33,077 nucleotides of DNA from a virus, in the IMG/VR virus record IMGVR_UViG_3300012361_000008, positions 1-33,077 of that record; one strand, written 5' to 3'. Below the pieces are notes generated by a model, which was not told the origin of the DNA, did not search any database, and was given only the letters and a program-made list of their open reading frames with translations. This document shows positions 5,528 to 13,865 of the stretch, piece after piece (the stretch's first letter is position 1; each line of letters starts with the position of its first letter). Position numbers and translations under genes: made by a program.

Positions 5528-6045
5528 CCGTCCACTCGACCAGCTCCCGCTCAGCCGAGCTTTCCTGGGCCTCGCTATCCCATGTTGCGGCGCACGAAAC
5601 GATCCGCTGCCGGCGCGACTACATCGTCGTGGAGCCGCTCGAGGTCGATCACGGCGGCGTCATCGTGGTCAAGGAGCGCACCAAGCCGCTGCGCGGGATC
5701 GTCAAGGCGGTCGGGCCCGGCCACTACCAGAAGCGGTACGACCACCCGGACAAGCACCGGCGCACCAAGACCTGGGACAGCCGCGCGTTCCAGCCGACCG
5801 AGGTTAAGCCGGGCGATGTGGTCGAGCTCGGCGGCTACGAATACGGCGGCTACGCGTTCCAGACGTTCATCTGGGGGTCAAAGCTGCATCTGATCTGCCG
5901 CGAAGCGGATGTCTCCGGGGTGGTCGAGCCTCCAGAACGCCCGCAAACGGCCTCAGATGACCCCAGGATCGATTTTTACCGCACGGCCGCTGCTCCGTGG
6001 TCTAGCAGCCTCGTCGATGCGCTTGTGGGGCCTGGATTGGCATGA
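5524..6045 (+). CDS. groES-like: GroES-like co-chaperonin
   Basis: A 173-residue protein; residues about 30-137 follow the GroES/Cpn10 fold. RDYIVVEPLE matches the first beta strand. DHGGVIVVKERTKPLRG matches the mobile loop with its GG and hydrophobic tripeptide, and GIVKAVGPG matches the GEVLAVG strand. KPGDVVELGGYEYGG matches the VGDIV strand, and LICREADVSGVVE matches the C-terminal SESDILAIVE. The roof-hairpin region is enlarged with basic and His residues (about residues 66-95), and a 36-residue tail is added. GroES caps GroEL during folding; phage versions such as T4 gp31 adapt GroEL for capsid protein. Its place just before the head genes, with a P22-type coat downstream, suggests coat folding. 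Confidence 0.8.
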   Translation: MTVHSTSSRSAELSWASLSHVAAHETIRCRRDYIVVEPLEVDHGGVIVVKERTKPLRGIVKAVGPGHYQKRYDHPDKHRRTKTWDSRAFQPTEVKPGDVVELGGYEYGGYAFQTFIWGSKLHLICREADVSGVVEPPERPQTASDDPRIDFYRTAAAPWSSSLVDALVGPGLA

Positions 6046-6368
6046 AGCGTAAGCGCGGCCGTCCTTCGAACGCGGAGCGCACCGCGCGCCTACTTGCGGC
6101 CATGGCACCTGATCCGCCCATTGAGCTTACGTCCGATCCGATCATCGCGTTAGCCGAGCCGAAGCATGTCGAGGTCCCGCCGACCTGGACAAAGGGCCAG
6201 CTCCTGAACGTGCGCAACGCCGGCGAACACTACGTCATCACGTTGCTCGGCGAAGAGTTCGATCCGCGCCACCCAGAGCGCGCGCTCAAGTTCAGCAATC
6301 CGGCGCTGTGCCAAAACTTCGTCTCAGCTTGGTATTCCCGTGAGAATCATGATCCGAGGGCTCGCTGA
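6042..6368 (+). CDS. Hypothetical protein with AT-hook-like N-terminus
   Basis: A 108-residue protein from ATG 6042, overlapping the chaperonin stop by four bases. It opens with KRKRGRPSNAER, an RGRP core like an AT-hook, which suggests minor-groove DNA contact. Residues 45-108 contain strands and helices (GQLLNVRNAGEHYVITLLG) of unknown fold. Its stop overlaps the small terminase start by one base, so it is in the packaging operon. A role beside the terminase in DNA recognition is a guess. Confidence 0.65.
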   Translation: MKRKRGRPSNAERTARLLAAMAPDPPIELTSDPIIALAEPKHVEVPPTWTKGQLLNVRNAGEHYVITLLGEEFDPRHPERALKFSNPALCQNFVSAWYSRENHDPRAR

Positions 6369-6742
6369 TGGCAGGCAATGCAAACTCCGGCAATCGAAAT
6401 CCGAAGGGCAATCCGTATCCGGTCCATGGACCATTGCCTCCAACTCGCGGTCGCCCGCCTGGCGTGCCAAACAAGATCGGCGCGCAGGTGAAGGAGAACG
6501 TCGTGACGGTGTTCTCTCAGATCGGCGGCATCAAGACCATGGTGGCCTGGGCGCGCCGCAACAAGACCGAGTTTTACCGGATGTACTCGCGCCTGATCCC
6601 GACCCAGGTGATAGCAACAGTCGATCTGCGCGACGCAACCGAGTTTAGCGATGCCGAGCTCGTCGAAATTATCGCCAGCCCAAGCAGCGGCCGAATTGCT
6701 GGCCCGCAGGAAGGCGAGAGCGTCGCTGGCGGCGTTCATTGA
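6368..6742 (+). CDS. terS: Terminase small subunit (probable)
   Basis: A 124-residue protein directly before and overlapping the large terminase. It has an N-terminal GNxNPKGN stretch and an RGRPPGVPNK motif often seen in small terminase and DUF5681-like proteins. A helical core follows (residues about 38-75, with WARRNKTEFYRMYSRLIP). The family recognises the packaging site and stimulates the large subunit. Position and motif support the call; the sequence alone gives no proof of pac binding. The 3' end overlaps the large subunit gene by 92 bases in another frame. Confidence 0.7.
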   Translation: MAGNANSGNRNPKGNPYPVHGPLPPTRGRPPGVPNKIGAQVKENVVTVFSQIGGIKTMVAWARRNKTEFYRMYSRLIPTQVIATVDLRDATEFSDAELVEIIASPSSGRIAGPQEGESVAGGVH

Positions 6743-8096
6743 GTATCTGGATCTGGGATTCGTGCCGGCGCGGCATCATCTGCTGCTGATCGGGCATCTG
6801 GAGGCGGTTGAGCGAGGCGACATTGAACGGCTGATGGTCCTGATGCCGCCGGGCAGTGCCAAGAGCACCTATGCGAGCGTACTTTTCCCGCCCTGGTTCA
6901 TGGGCCGCAACCTCGGCGCCGCGGTGCTCGGAGTGTCAAACACGACGGATCTGGCCGAGCGGTTCAGTCGGCGCGCGCGCAACACCGTCGATTCGAAGCG
7001 CTACCGCAACGTGTTCGCCTGCGGTGTCGCCGAAGACTCGCAGGCCGCCGGCAACTGGGAAACGGACGCTGGAGGCGAGTTCTTCGCGGCCGGCATCGGC
7101 ACCACGATCGCCGGCCGGCGCGCGGATCTGGGCCTCATCGACGATCCGATCAAGTCGCGCGAGGAAGCCGATTCCGACCGGCTGCGGCAGAAGCAATGGG
7201 ACTGGTACGTCAACGACTTCACGCCGCGCCTCAAGCCCGGCGCGCGGCAAATTTTGATACAGACAAGATGGCACGAAAATGACCTCGGTGGGCGGATTCT
7301 TGAGCGCGAGGCCGACCGCTGGACGGTCGTGAAGCTTCCCATGGTTGCACAGGCCTCAGACCCGCTGGACCGTCAACCTGGCGAGCGGCTGTGGCCGGAG
7401 TGGTTCACTGAAGAGATGATCGAGCAGGCCAAGCTTGATCACCGCGCTTGGAATGCGCTGTATCAGCAGGATCCGGCCCCGGAAGAAGGCGACTTCTTTC
7501 AGCGCGACGACTTCAATGCCTATCTGCAATTGCCGGAGAAGCTGCATTACTACGGCGCCTCGGACTATGCGGTGAGCGAAGGCGAAGGCGACTACACCGA
7601 GCATGGCATCTTCGGGCTCGACTACAACGGCGACCTTTACGCGATCGACTGGTGGCGCGAACAGGCCAAGTCCGACGTATGGATCGAGCGGCAGTGCGAC
7701 CTGATCGCGCGCTACAAGCCGCTCATCTGGTTCGGCGAGTCCGGCCCGATCCGTCGCGCGATCGAGCCGTTTCTGCGCAAGCGCATGCAGGAACGCGAGA
7801 CGCCGTGCCGCCTGGAGTGGCTGCCGAGCATCGCGGACAAGGTTGTGCGAGCGCGAGCGATCCAAGCGCGCTGCGCGATGGGCAAGGTCTACATGCCGAA
7901 GGCCGCGCCGTGGAAGGCTGACCTGATGAGCCAGCTCATGCGTTTTCCGGCCGGCAAGTATGACGATGGGGTGGACGTATTGAGCCTGATCGGGCGCGGA
8001 CTTGAGTTCGCCAACGCGCCGAAGCTGCCGCAACCGCAATCAAATGGGCATGCGCCGATACGGCGGGGCGGTCCGCAGGCCTGGATGAAAGTATGA
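6651..8096 (+). CDS. terL: Terminase large subunit (packaging ATPase/nuclease)
   Basis: A 481-residue packaging motor. The ATPase has Walker A MPPGSAKST at residues 65-73, Walker B LGLIDD at about 160-165 and a TRWHENDLGG coupling segment at 205-214. The C-terminal RNase H-like nuclease starts near GASDYAV (Asp305) and ends at a KYDDGVDVLSLIG segment with the last acidic residues. It translocates DNA into the prohead and cuts it, probably by headful as in P22-like phages. The start at ATG 6651 lies within the small subunit gene; the conserved ARASLAAFIEYLD segment begins about 23 residues later, so a shorter product is possible. Confidence 0.92.
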   Translation: MPSSSKLSPAQAAAELLARRKARASLAAFIEYLDLGFVPARHHLLLIGHLEAVERGDIERLMVLMPPGSAKSTYASVLFPPWFMGRNLGAAVLGVSNTTDLAERFSRRARNTVDSKRYRNVFACGVAEDSQAAGNWETDAGGEFFAAGIGTTIAGRRADLGLIDDPIKSREEADSDRLRQKQWDWYVNDFTPRLKPGARQILIQTRWHENDLGGRILEREADRWTVVKLPMVAQASDPLDRQPGERLWPEWFTEEMIEQAKLDHRAWNALYQQDPAPEEGDFFQRDDFNAYLQLPEKLHYYGASDYAVSEGEGDYTEHGIFGLDYNGDLYAIDWWREQAKSDVWIERQCDLIARYKPLIWFGESGPIRRAIEPFLRKRMQERETPCRLEWLPSIADKVVRARAIQARCAMGKVYMPKAAPWKADLMSQLMRFPAGKYDDGVDVLSLIGRGLEFANAPKLPQPQSNGHAPIRRGGPQAWMKV

Positions 8097-8368
8097 GAAT
8101 CGCGCTCGATTACGACAGCACATATACGCGCGATCGAGCGCTATGGGATGAATTGATCTTCAGTGCGCAGGATCGCGGCCATGAGGTCCTGATCGTAACG
8201 ATGCGCGCGCAAGCCGAAGGCGTGACAACAATTACCGGTGCCGAGCCACCATGCGAAGTCGTCTATACCGATCGCAAGGGCAAAGTCGGGTATATGGCGA
8301 GTATCGGCAGGCCCATTGACGTGTGGATCGACGATAACCCGCGCTGGCTGTTGTTGGATGCCGCCTGA
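8093..8368 (+). CDS. Minimal HAD-superfamily phosphatase-like protein
   Basis: A 91-residue protein overlapping the terminase stop by ATGA. It starts with MRIALDYDSTYT, the HAD motif I DxDxT (Asp6, Asp8). HEVLIVTMR fits the motif II strand (T/S), and YTDRKGK has the motif III-like Lys. VWIDDNP near residue 77 fits motif IV (two Asp). All four motifs fit into 91 residues because the cap domain is missing. HAD enzymes hydrolyse phosphomonoesters via an aspartyl-phosphate. The substrate is unknown; a nucleotide or polynucleotide 3'-phosphate is possible. It sits between terminase and portal genes, an unusual place for an enzyme. Confidence 0.75.
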   Translation: MRIALDYDSTYTRDRALWDELIFSAQDRGHEVLIVTMRAQAEGVTTITGAEPPCEVVYTDRKGKVGYMASIGRPIDVWIDDNPRWLLLDAA

Positions 8369-10533
8369 TGGCTGAAGAATCCAACCGCGCCCCTGCCCGC
8401 ACCGAAGAGGACCGCGAGTTCGCGGCTTTCACGGACGCTGCTATCTGGGAGGAAGCACGCGACCGCCTGCAAATCTGCGCCGAATCCGAGATCGACAATC
8501 GCAAGCGCGCCAAGGCAGCGCTGCTCTTCCGCGAAGGTGACCAATGGGACCACGATGTCACCACAACCGCATCTGAAGATTCGCCCGAGCTCACCATCAA
8601 TCTGACCGATGCATTTGTCAAGCGCGTCGAGAACAACATTCGCCAGCAGCGCCCGCGTGGCAAGTGTCATCCAGTAGGGGAGGGAGCTGATGTCGAGATC
8701 GCCGAGATCATCAACGGCATAGGCCGTCACATCGAAACGCGCTCCGAGGCCTCCGTTGCCTACGACACGGCGGCGAGCCATGCGGTGGGCGCCGGCGTGG
8801 GCTACTTTCGGCTGATCGCAGAGTATGTAGAGCCGCGCAGCTTTCAAAAGGATTTGCGTATTCTGCCGATCCGCAATCTGTTCACGGTGTCGATGGATCC
8901 GGGCGCGATCATGCCAAGCGGGGCTGATCAGAACTGGAACATCATCAGCATCAAGATGAAGCGCCAGGAGTACAAGCGGCGCTATCCTGATGCTCAGAAT
9001 GTCAATTGGAATGACTTGGGCCGCGATGAGCAGCGCCTCGACTGGGAGGACAAGGAAGAAGTGCGGCTGGCCGAGTATTTCAGGATCCGGGAGAAGGAGG
9101 AAAAGCTCTACCTGATTCGCGCTGCCGATGGTTCCGAGCTGACGCGCTACCGTTCCGAATTACCACGCAATGAAGATGGGAAAGTGGTGATGTTCCACGT
9201 GGAACGCAAGCTCAAGGAGCGCGGCGCCACGATCGAAGGAGAGCGCGATTCCGTCAAGCGCCAAGTGGAGTGGTTCCGGCTCAACGGCTTGATAGTAGTC
9301 GAGCGTCAGCAGATTCCGGGCAGCTGGATTCCGGTTTTCCGCGTTGAGGGCAATACCACCGATATCGACGGCCGGATTCGTCGCCGCGGCATGGTCGAAA
9401 CCATGATGGATCCGCAGCGCATGGTCAATTATGGCGAGGTCGCAAAGATCAAGCGGCTAGGGCTGGCGCCGAAAGCGCCCTGGTTGGCGATGGAAGGACA
9501 GCTCGATGGGCATCCGGAATGGAATGACGCGAATCTGAAGTCCTACTCGGTGCTGGTTTCGAAGCCGGTGATCATCGAGACCTCGAGCGGACCGATGCTT
9601 CTGCCGCCGCCAAGCCGCCAGCCGCCGGCGCAGATCGAAGCAGGTTTTTCCGAGTTCGTCCAAGGCATGCGATCGAACCTGATGGCGGTCGCCGGCATGC
9701 CGAACGAGCCAGGGCAGGATCAGCAGGGCCAGGTCGTGTCCGGCCGCGCCATCAAGCGCCGCCAGTGGCTGTCCGATCAGTCGCATTTCCAGTATTACGA
9801 CAACCTGACATTGGCTATCGCGCAGTGTTGGCGCGTGATGGTCGAGTGGATCCCGGCCTACTTCTCCGAGCAGCGTATGCAGCGCATCATCGGCGAGGAT
9901 TCGACCCCGGAGATGGTCCAGATCAACCAGCGGGTGGCAGGCGAGCAGGGCGCTGAGGCGCGGATCAAGAATGACCTCTCGGTGGGTCGCTATGATGTTG
10001 TCATGGACACGGGGCCTGGATACGAAACCAAGCGCGAAGAGGGCGCCGAGAACCTGATCGATCTGCTGAAGGTGGGTCCGCTGGCCGAGATCATTGCCAA
10101 ACAGGGTTCGGATCTCGTGTTTCGGTCGATCGACCACCCGTACATGCAGGAGCTGGCTGATCGGCTGATGGCGGCCACGCCGGAAGGCCTGCAGAAGATC
10201 ATGGCGGGGCTCTCCAGCCGCGCGCGCTCGATCGTGCAGTCGCTCGCGAACGAGAATCAGGCGCTTAAGCAGCAACTGCAGCAAGCGCAGCAGGATTTGA
10301 AGCTCGGCCTGACCAAGACGCATATGGTCGAGACGGTCAAGGCGCACGGGATCGAGGTCGCGGCGCAAACCAAAGTCCATGACACCGAAACGCGGGCCGG
10401 ATCGATGATTGCGGCCGAGGAAATCCGGGCGGCCGGCAAGATCATCGACTCCCGGATCGATCAGGCGGGCGCCTCGGCCGATGCCGACCGCATGGTATCG
10501 GCAGGACTCAACGCGGAGCAAAGGGGGCAGTGA
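8368..10533 (+). CDS. Portal protein, P22 gp1-like
   Basis: A 721-residue protein, close to the 725 of P22 gp1. It lies directly after the terminase and HAD genes. It contains the P22-portal features VGAGVGYFRL, a DPGAIMPSG segment, MVETMMDPQRMVNYGEVAKIK and GRYDVVMDTGPGYETKREE. The C-terminal 110 residues are a long Gln/Ala-rich coiled coil (NENQALKQQLQQAQQD), matching the helical barrel of P22-type portals. The dodecamer forms the DNA gate at one capsid vertex, binds terminase and later the tail adaptor. Its stop overlaps the scaffold start. Confidence 0.9.
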   Translation: MAEESNRAPARTEEDREFAAFTDAAIWEEARDRLQICAESEIDNRKRAKAALLFREGDQWDHDVTTTASEDSPELTINLTDAFVKRVENNIRQQRPRGKCHPVGEGADVEIAEIINGIGRHIETRSEASVAYDTAASHAVGAGVGYFRLIAEYVEPRSFQKDLRILPIRNLFTVSMDPGAIMPSGADQNWNIISIKMKRQEYKRRYPDAQNVNWNDLGRDEQRLDWEDKEEVRLAEYFRIREKEEKLYLIRAADGSELTRYRSELPRNEDGKVVMFHVERKLKERGATIEGERDSVKRQVEWFRLNGLIVVERQQIPGSWIPVFRVEGNTTDIDGRIRRRGMVETMMDPQRMVNYGEVAKIKRLGLAPKAPWLAMEGQLDGHPEWNDANLKSYSVLVSKPVIIETSSGPMLLPPPSRQPPAQIEAGFSEFVQGMRSNLMAVAGMPNEPGQDQQGQVVSGRAIKRRQWLSDQSHFQYYDNLTLAIAQCWRVMVEWIPAYFSEQRMQRIIGEDSTPEMVQINQRVAGEQGAEARIKNDLSVGRYDVVMDTGPGYETKREEGAENLIDLLKVGPLAEIIAKQGSDLVFRSIDHPYMQELADRLMAATPEGLQKIMAGLSSRARSIVQSLANENQALKQQLQQAQQDLKLGLTKTHMVETVKAHGIEVAAQTKVHDTETRAGSMIAAEEIRAAGKIIDSRIDQAGASADADRMVSAGLNAEQRGQ

Positions 10534-11600
10534 TGGCTGTAACCGTGATCGACAGCAAGGCAGAAATCACCGCGCTGCAGGCCGAAATGGACGCGCAGGA
10601 GCCGATTCCGGGCGTTCCGGTAGAGCCGGAAAAGCCTGCCCCCGCCAAGACGGACAAGCCGCCCGATAAACCGGCGCCGAAAGCGGGCGAGCCGGATCCG
10701 GACCATGACCCGGATGATGATGAGGGCGAGGACGGCCTGACGCCGCGCGAAAAGCGCGAGCTGAGCTTCAAGATGCAAAAGGCCATCGGCCGGCGCGTTG
10801 CCCGGATGCGGGATGCCGAGGAATTCGCGGCGGAGCAGTACAGGGAAAAGCGGGCGACCGAGCAGCGCGCACAGCTGCTCGAGCAGGAGCTGCAGGCCGC
10901 GAAGGCCAAGATTCCGCCCGAGGCGGCTCCGGATACCGGGAAGCCCCAGCGCGACAAGTTCGCCTCGGACGAGGCCTACTGGGAGGCCATGACCGACTGG
11001 CGCGTCGATCAGAAACTCGCCAAGCAGGCCGAGGAAAACGCCCGACTGGCGGCTGAGCGCCGCGCTGCCGAGATTCTCGAAACTGCCAAAGATCGCATTT
11101 CGAAAGCCCTGGAACTCGTTCCGGATTTTCGTGATGTGACCGAGGCGGTCAACGCCGAAGTGCCTCCCGTGGTGGCCGGCTATATGCAGAAATCTGAGAT
11201 GTTCGCCGAGCTTGGCTACCATCTGGCGAAAAATCCTGATCTTCTGGCAAAACTCGCCAAGTTGCCGCCCGATGAGCAACTGGTGACAATCGGAAAAATC
11301 GAGAGTACGCTTAAACCATTCGAGCCTGTTTCACGTGAAACATCGAGTGGCTCGAAGGCACAAGACGGCGCAAAGCCGGACAAGTCAGCAGGCACCAACG
11401 GCCAGCAGAAAGCTGCGCCGGGCGACGACGAAACGGGCATAGCCCCGAGCAGGGCCCGCGGTGCGGCCCCGGTGATCAAGCCGATCAATGGCAGTGGCGC
11501 GGCAGTCGAGGTCGCTCCGGCAGATATGAACATCCGCGAGACGATCAACGACTGGAGCAAGAAGCGCCAGGTCAATCTCGGCTTGCGCAAGCGGCACTGA
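10533..11600 (+). CDS. Scaffolding protein
   Basis: A 355-residue, highly charged protein between portal and coat, the position of P22 gp8. ATG 10533 overlaps the portal stop (TGATG). Residues 25-75 are Pro/Asp-rich and disordered. Residues 75-190 are long Ala/Glu/Lys helices (REKRATEQRAQLLEQELQAA), and the C-terminal end is basic (KKRQ...RKRH). A basic helix-loop-helix at the C-terminus binds coat in P22, consistent with this end. It should direct procapsid assembly and leave before packaging. Confidence 0.85.
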   Translation: MAVTVIDSKAEITALQAEMDAQEPIPGVPVEPEKPAPAKTDKPPDKPAPKAGEPDPDHDPDDDEGEDGLTPREKRELSFKMQKAIGRRVARMRDAEEFAAEQYREKRATEQRAQLLEQELQAAKAKIPPEAAPDTGKPQRDKFASDEAYWEAMTDWRVDQKLAKQAEENARLAAERRAAEILETAKDRISKALELVPDFRDVTEAVNAEVPPVVAGYMQKSEMFAELGYHLAKNPDLLAKLAKLPPDEQLVTIGKIESTLKPFEPVSRETSSGSKAQDGAKPDKSAGTNGQQKAAPGDDETGIAPSRARGAAPVIKPINGSGAAVEVAPADMNIRETINDWSKKRQVNLGLRKRH

Positions 11601-11641
11601 GCCGCCCCGGAATCCGTAGCCAGCGGATTTTCGTTGCGTTT

Positions 11642-11659
11642 GCGCCCTCTTGCGGGCGC
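11642..11659. promoter_or_regulatory. Short hairpin before the coat gene
   Basis: GCGCCC (11642-11647) and GGGCGC (11654-11659) form a six-base stem with loop TCTTGC in the 73-base gap between scaffold and coat. It ends just before the coat gene's GAGGTG ribosome site. No T-run follows, so termination is unlikely; it might affect mRNA stability or coat translation. Confidence 0.35.
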
Positions 11660-11673
11660 GAGGTGCATAGCCC

Positions 11674-13038
11674 GTGGCAAACCAGCTCCTGACGATCAGC
11701 CTGATCACGAATCGGGCATTGCCGGTGCTCGCGAATCTGTGCGTGCTCACCGACAAGTTCAACCGGCAATACGACAAGGAATTCGGCCAGAAGGGCCGCA
11801 AGATCGGGGCCACATGCAACGTGCGCCTGCCGCCACGGTATCTGGGTACCTTCGGCCCGGCGCTGAACGTGGAACCATCGGCCGAGCAGTTCGTGCCGGT
11901 GAATATCCTGTATCAGTACCACGTCGATATCCAGTTCAACACGATCAACATGCTGCTGGACATCGATGATTTCGAAGACCGGTTCATCGAGCCGGCCTGC
12001 ATGGCGGTGGCGAACCGGGTGGACAACGACGGTGCTTTCTTCGCGATGCAGAACACGGCCAACCGGCTGGGCACGCCCGGCACGGCGCCGACCGCGTTCA
12101 AGTCTTTCTCGGACTCGCGCGCGATCCTGGTGTCCGAGGGCATGCCGAAGGGCATGATGCCGACGGCCGTGCTGCATCCGCTGGCGTCGTCGGCAATGGC
12201 CGATTCTCTGAAGGGCCTGTTCAATCCGCAGGCGAAAATAGCGGAGCTGTTCGAAACCGGTATGGTCGCGGCCAAGACGGCCGGGGCGGACTGGTTCGAG
12301 GATCCGAATATCGCGAATTACACGACCGGCACGCTGGCCGGCACGCCTGTGCTGGCGGGGGCCACGGCTCCATCTGGCGGCACCGCGCTGCTGACCTCCG
12401 GCTGGGCGCAGACCGGCACCTTTGAAATATCGGGACTTGGCGCCGGCAACACGACTCAGTGCGTGGTGGGCGACACGCTGCAAGTATTGGGCGTTTTCCC
12501 GGTGAATCCGCAAAGCCGCGGCCGATACGGCAATGTGCTGAAGCAGTTCGTGGTCCTGCCTCCCGGCGGATATGCGCAGATGACCGGTGTCGCAACCCCG
12601 GGCGGGCCGCAGTTCGCCGCAGCCACCCTGTTACACGGCACCTTCAACGCCACGACCGGCGCCTACAGCACGGCCGGCGGCACTGGCCTGTTGACAGTGA
12701 CCGTGGGCGAGTGCCTCATCTCCGGCGGCCAGTTCCAGAACGTCTCGGCCGCTCCGGTGTCGCCCTTCACCGTCACCATCAACGGCGGCGCGGCCGCGGC
12801 GACCGCGTCGACCGAGAACCTGTACTTTCATCGCGACGCCTATGCACTGGCGTTCGTGGATCTGCCGCTGCCGCGCACTGCGGTCGAAGCGAGCCGGGCG
12901 TATGACGAGGATCTCGGAATCTCGATTCGTGTGGCCACTCAGTACACTATAAATAATGATGCGGAGCCGACCCGGATGGACATTGCCTACGGGTTCGCGA
13001 GTCTGTACCGGCCGATGGCCGTTCGGATTTCCGGCTAA
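11674..13038 (+). CDS. Major coat protein, P22 gp5-like
   Basis: A 454-residue protein (P22 gp5 has 430) starting at GTG 11674, with GAGGTG about eight bases upstream. It opens with an ANQLLTISLITNRALPVLAN helix like the P22 N-arm. A GATCNVRLPPRY strand and a VDIQFNTINMLLDIDDFEDR region follow. It ends with AYGFASLYRPMAVRIS, a hallmark of P22-type coats. The Gly/Ala/Thr-rich middle (residues about 215-370) fits the HK97 fold plus an inserted I-domain. It forms the icosahedral shell. In P22 this protein needs GroEL/ES, which links it to the GroES-like gene upstream. Confidence 0.9.
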   Translation: MANQLLTISLITNRALPVLANLCVLTDKFNRQYDKEFGQKGRKIGATCNVRLPPRYLGTFGPALNVEPSAEQFVPVNILYQYHVDIQFNTINMLLDIDDFEDRFIEPACMAVANRVDNDGAFFAMQNTANRLGTPGTAPTAFKSFSDSRAILVSEGMPKGMMPTAVLHPLASSAMADSLKGLFNPQAKIAELFETGMVAAKTAGADWFEDPNIANYTTGTLAGTPVLAGATAPSGGTALLTSGWAQTGTFEISGLGAGNTTQCVVGDTLQVLGVFPVNPQSRGRYGNVLKQFVVLPPGGYAQMTGVATPGGPQFAAATLLHGTFNATTGAYSTAGGTGLLTVTVGECLISGGQFQNVSAAPVSPFTVTINGGAAAATASTENLYFHRDAYALAFVDLPLPRTAVEASRAYDEDLGISIRVATQYTINNDAEPTRMDIAYGFASLYRPMAVRISG

Positions 13039-13049
13039 GGAGGCCAAAA

Positions 13050-13454
13050 ATGGTCGCAGTTACGAACGTCAGCGGCTCCAATCCTGGCCCGAACTCGAGC
13101 GCCCTGCCTGATACGGTGCAGATGCCGACCGGCAACCTGTGGAAAGTCGGCGTTTTTAACATCACGCTTTCGCCCGCAGCTGTGGCTTCCGTCACTGCAC
13201 CGGAGCAGACTTTCGCGGCAACCGGCATCGGCCTCCTGACCACCGACCAAGTGCAGGTGCAATGCATGGCGCCACTGGCCGGCGTTGGTGTCATCAATGC
13301 CAGAGTAAGCGCCGCCGATGCGCTGACGCTTCAGTTCGTGAATCCGACCGCCGGGTCACTGACGCCGACCGCGAGTACGGTCTACCGGGTGACGGTAATC
13401 CGCATCCAGCCGAACTGGTCGGCGCCGGCCTCCGGCAGCCAGCTCGACTGGTAA
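13050..13454 (+). CDS. Small beta-rich structural protein
   Basis: A 134-residue protein with the strongest ribosome site of the region (TAAGGAGG, 13036-13043) right after the coat stop. The sequence is Val/Thr/Ala/Ser-rich with alternating hydrophobic strands and almost no charged residues, typical of a beta-sandwich virion protein. VGVFNITLSPA, QVQVQCMAP and VYRVTVIRIQPNW are strand-like. Directly following the coat gene and strongly translated, it may be a head decoration protein. No database family is recalled. Confidence 0.7.
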   Translation: MVAVTNVSGSNPGPNSSALPDTVQMPTGNLWKVGVFNITLSPAAVASVTAPEQTFAATGIGLLTTDQVQVQCMAPLAGVGVINARVSAADALTLQFVNPTAGSLTPTASTVYRVTVIRIQPNWSAPASGSQLDW

Positions 13455-13463
13455 GGGGGCGCC

Positions 13464-13865
13464 ATGCCTGGACGTACCCTCGGGGTGGCGACCAGCCAAT
13501 CCGCTGGCGAGTCGCCCGCCCTGTTCTACATCGCCACGACGGTCACGCAGCATTTTTTCGTCGCCACGATTCCGGTCGTCATCACTGGTTTCATATGGCG
13601 AATTCGCGTTGCTTCGACTTCCGGGACGGCGACGCTGGTCAGATGTCCGAGCGGCACGCCGCCGGCTTCCGGCACGGCACTGACCGCGGCGCTGGACTTG
13701 AGCGGCACGCCGGCGGCCGATACGACGTTCACGGCGGCGCTGATCCCCGGTCCGAACAACACGAACCTGAACCTGAATCCGGGTGATTCGCTGGCGATAG
13801 TATTCGCCGGCACGATGACCAGCGGCGTCGGCATGCTTCAGGCGTTCATCGAGCCGCTCACCTAG
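13464..13865 (+). CDS. Small beta-rich structural protein (decoration-like)
   Basis: A 133-residue protein with AGGGGGC before ATG 13464. It is Thr/Ala/Pro-rich with few charged residues. A strand-rich N-terminal half (TIPVVITGFIWRIRVASTSG) is followed by VRCPSGTPPASGTALTAAL and PGDSLAIVFAGTMT segments. This pattern recurs in small capsid- or fibre-associated phage proteins with a jelly-roll fold. The gene follows the previous beta-rich gene and abuts the next without a gap. A virion surface role is inferred from composition and place only. Confidence 0.65.
   Translation: MPGRTLGVATSQSAGESPALFYIATTVTQHFFVATIPVVITGFIWRIRVASTSGTATLVRCPSGTPPASGTALTAALDLSGTPAADTTFTAALIPGPNNTNLNLNPGDSLAIVFAGTMTSGVGMLQAFIEPLT

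Noticed and set aside
9457-10521. A 354-codon open frame antisense to the portal gene
   Set aside because: It is Arg/His/Leu-rich, has no ribosome site, and the sense strand is a full P22-type portal; antisense frames are long in GC-rich DNA.
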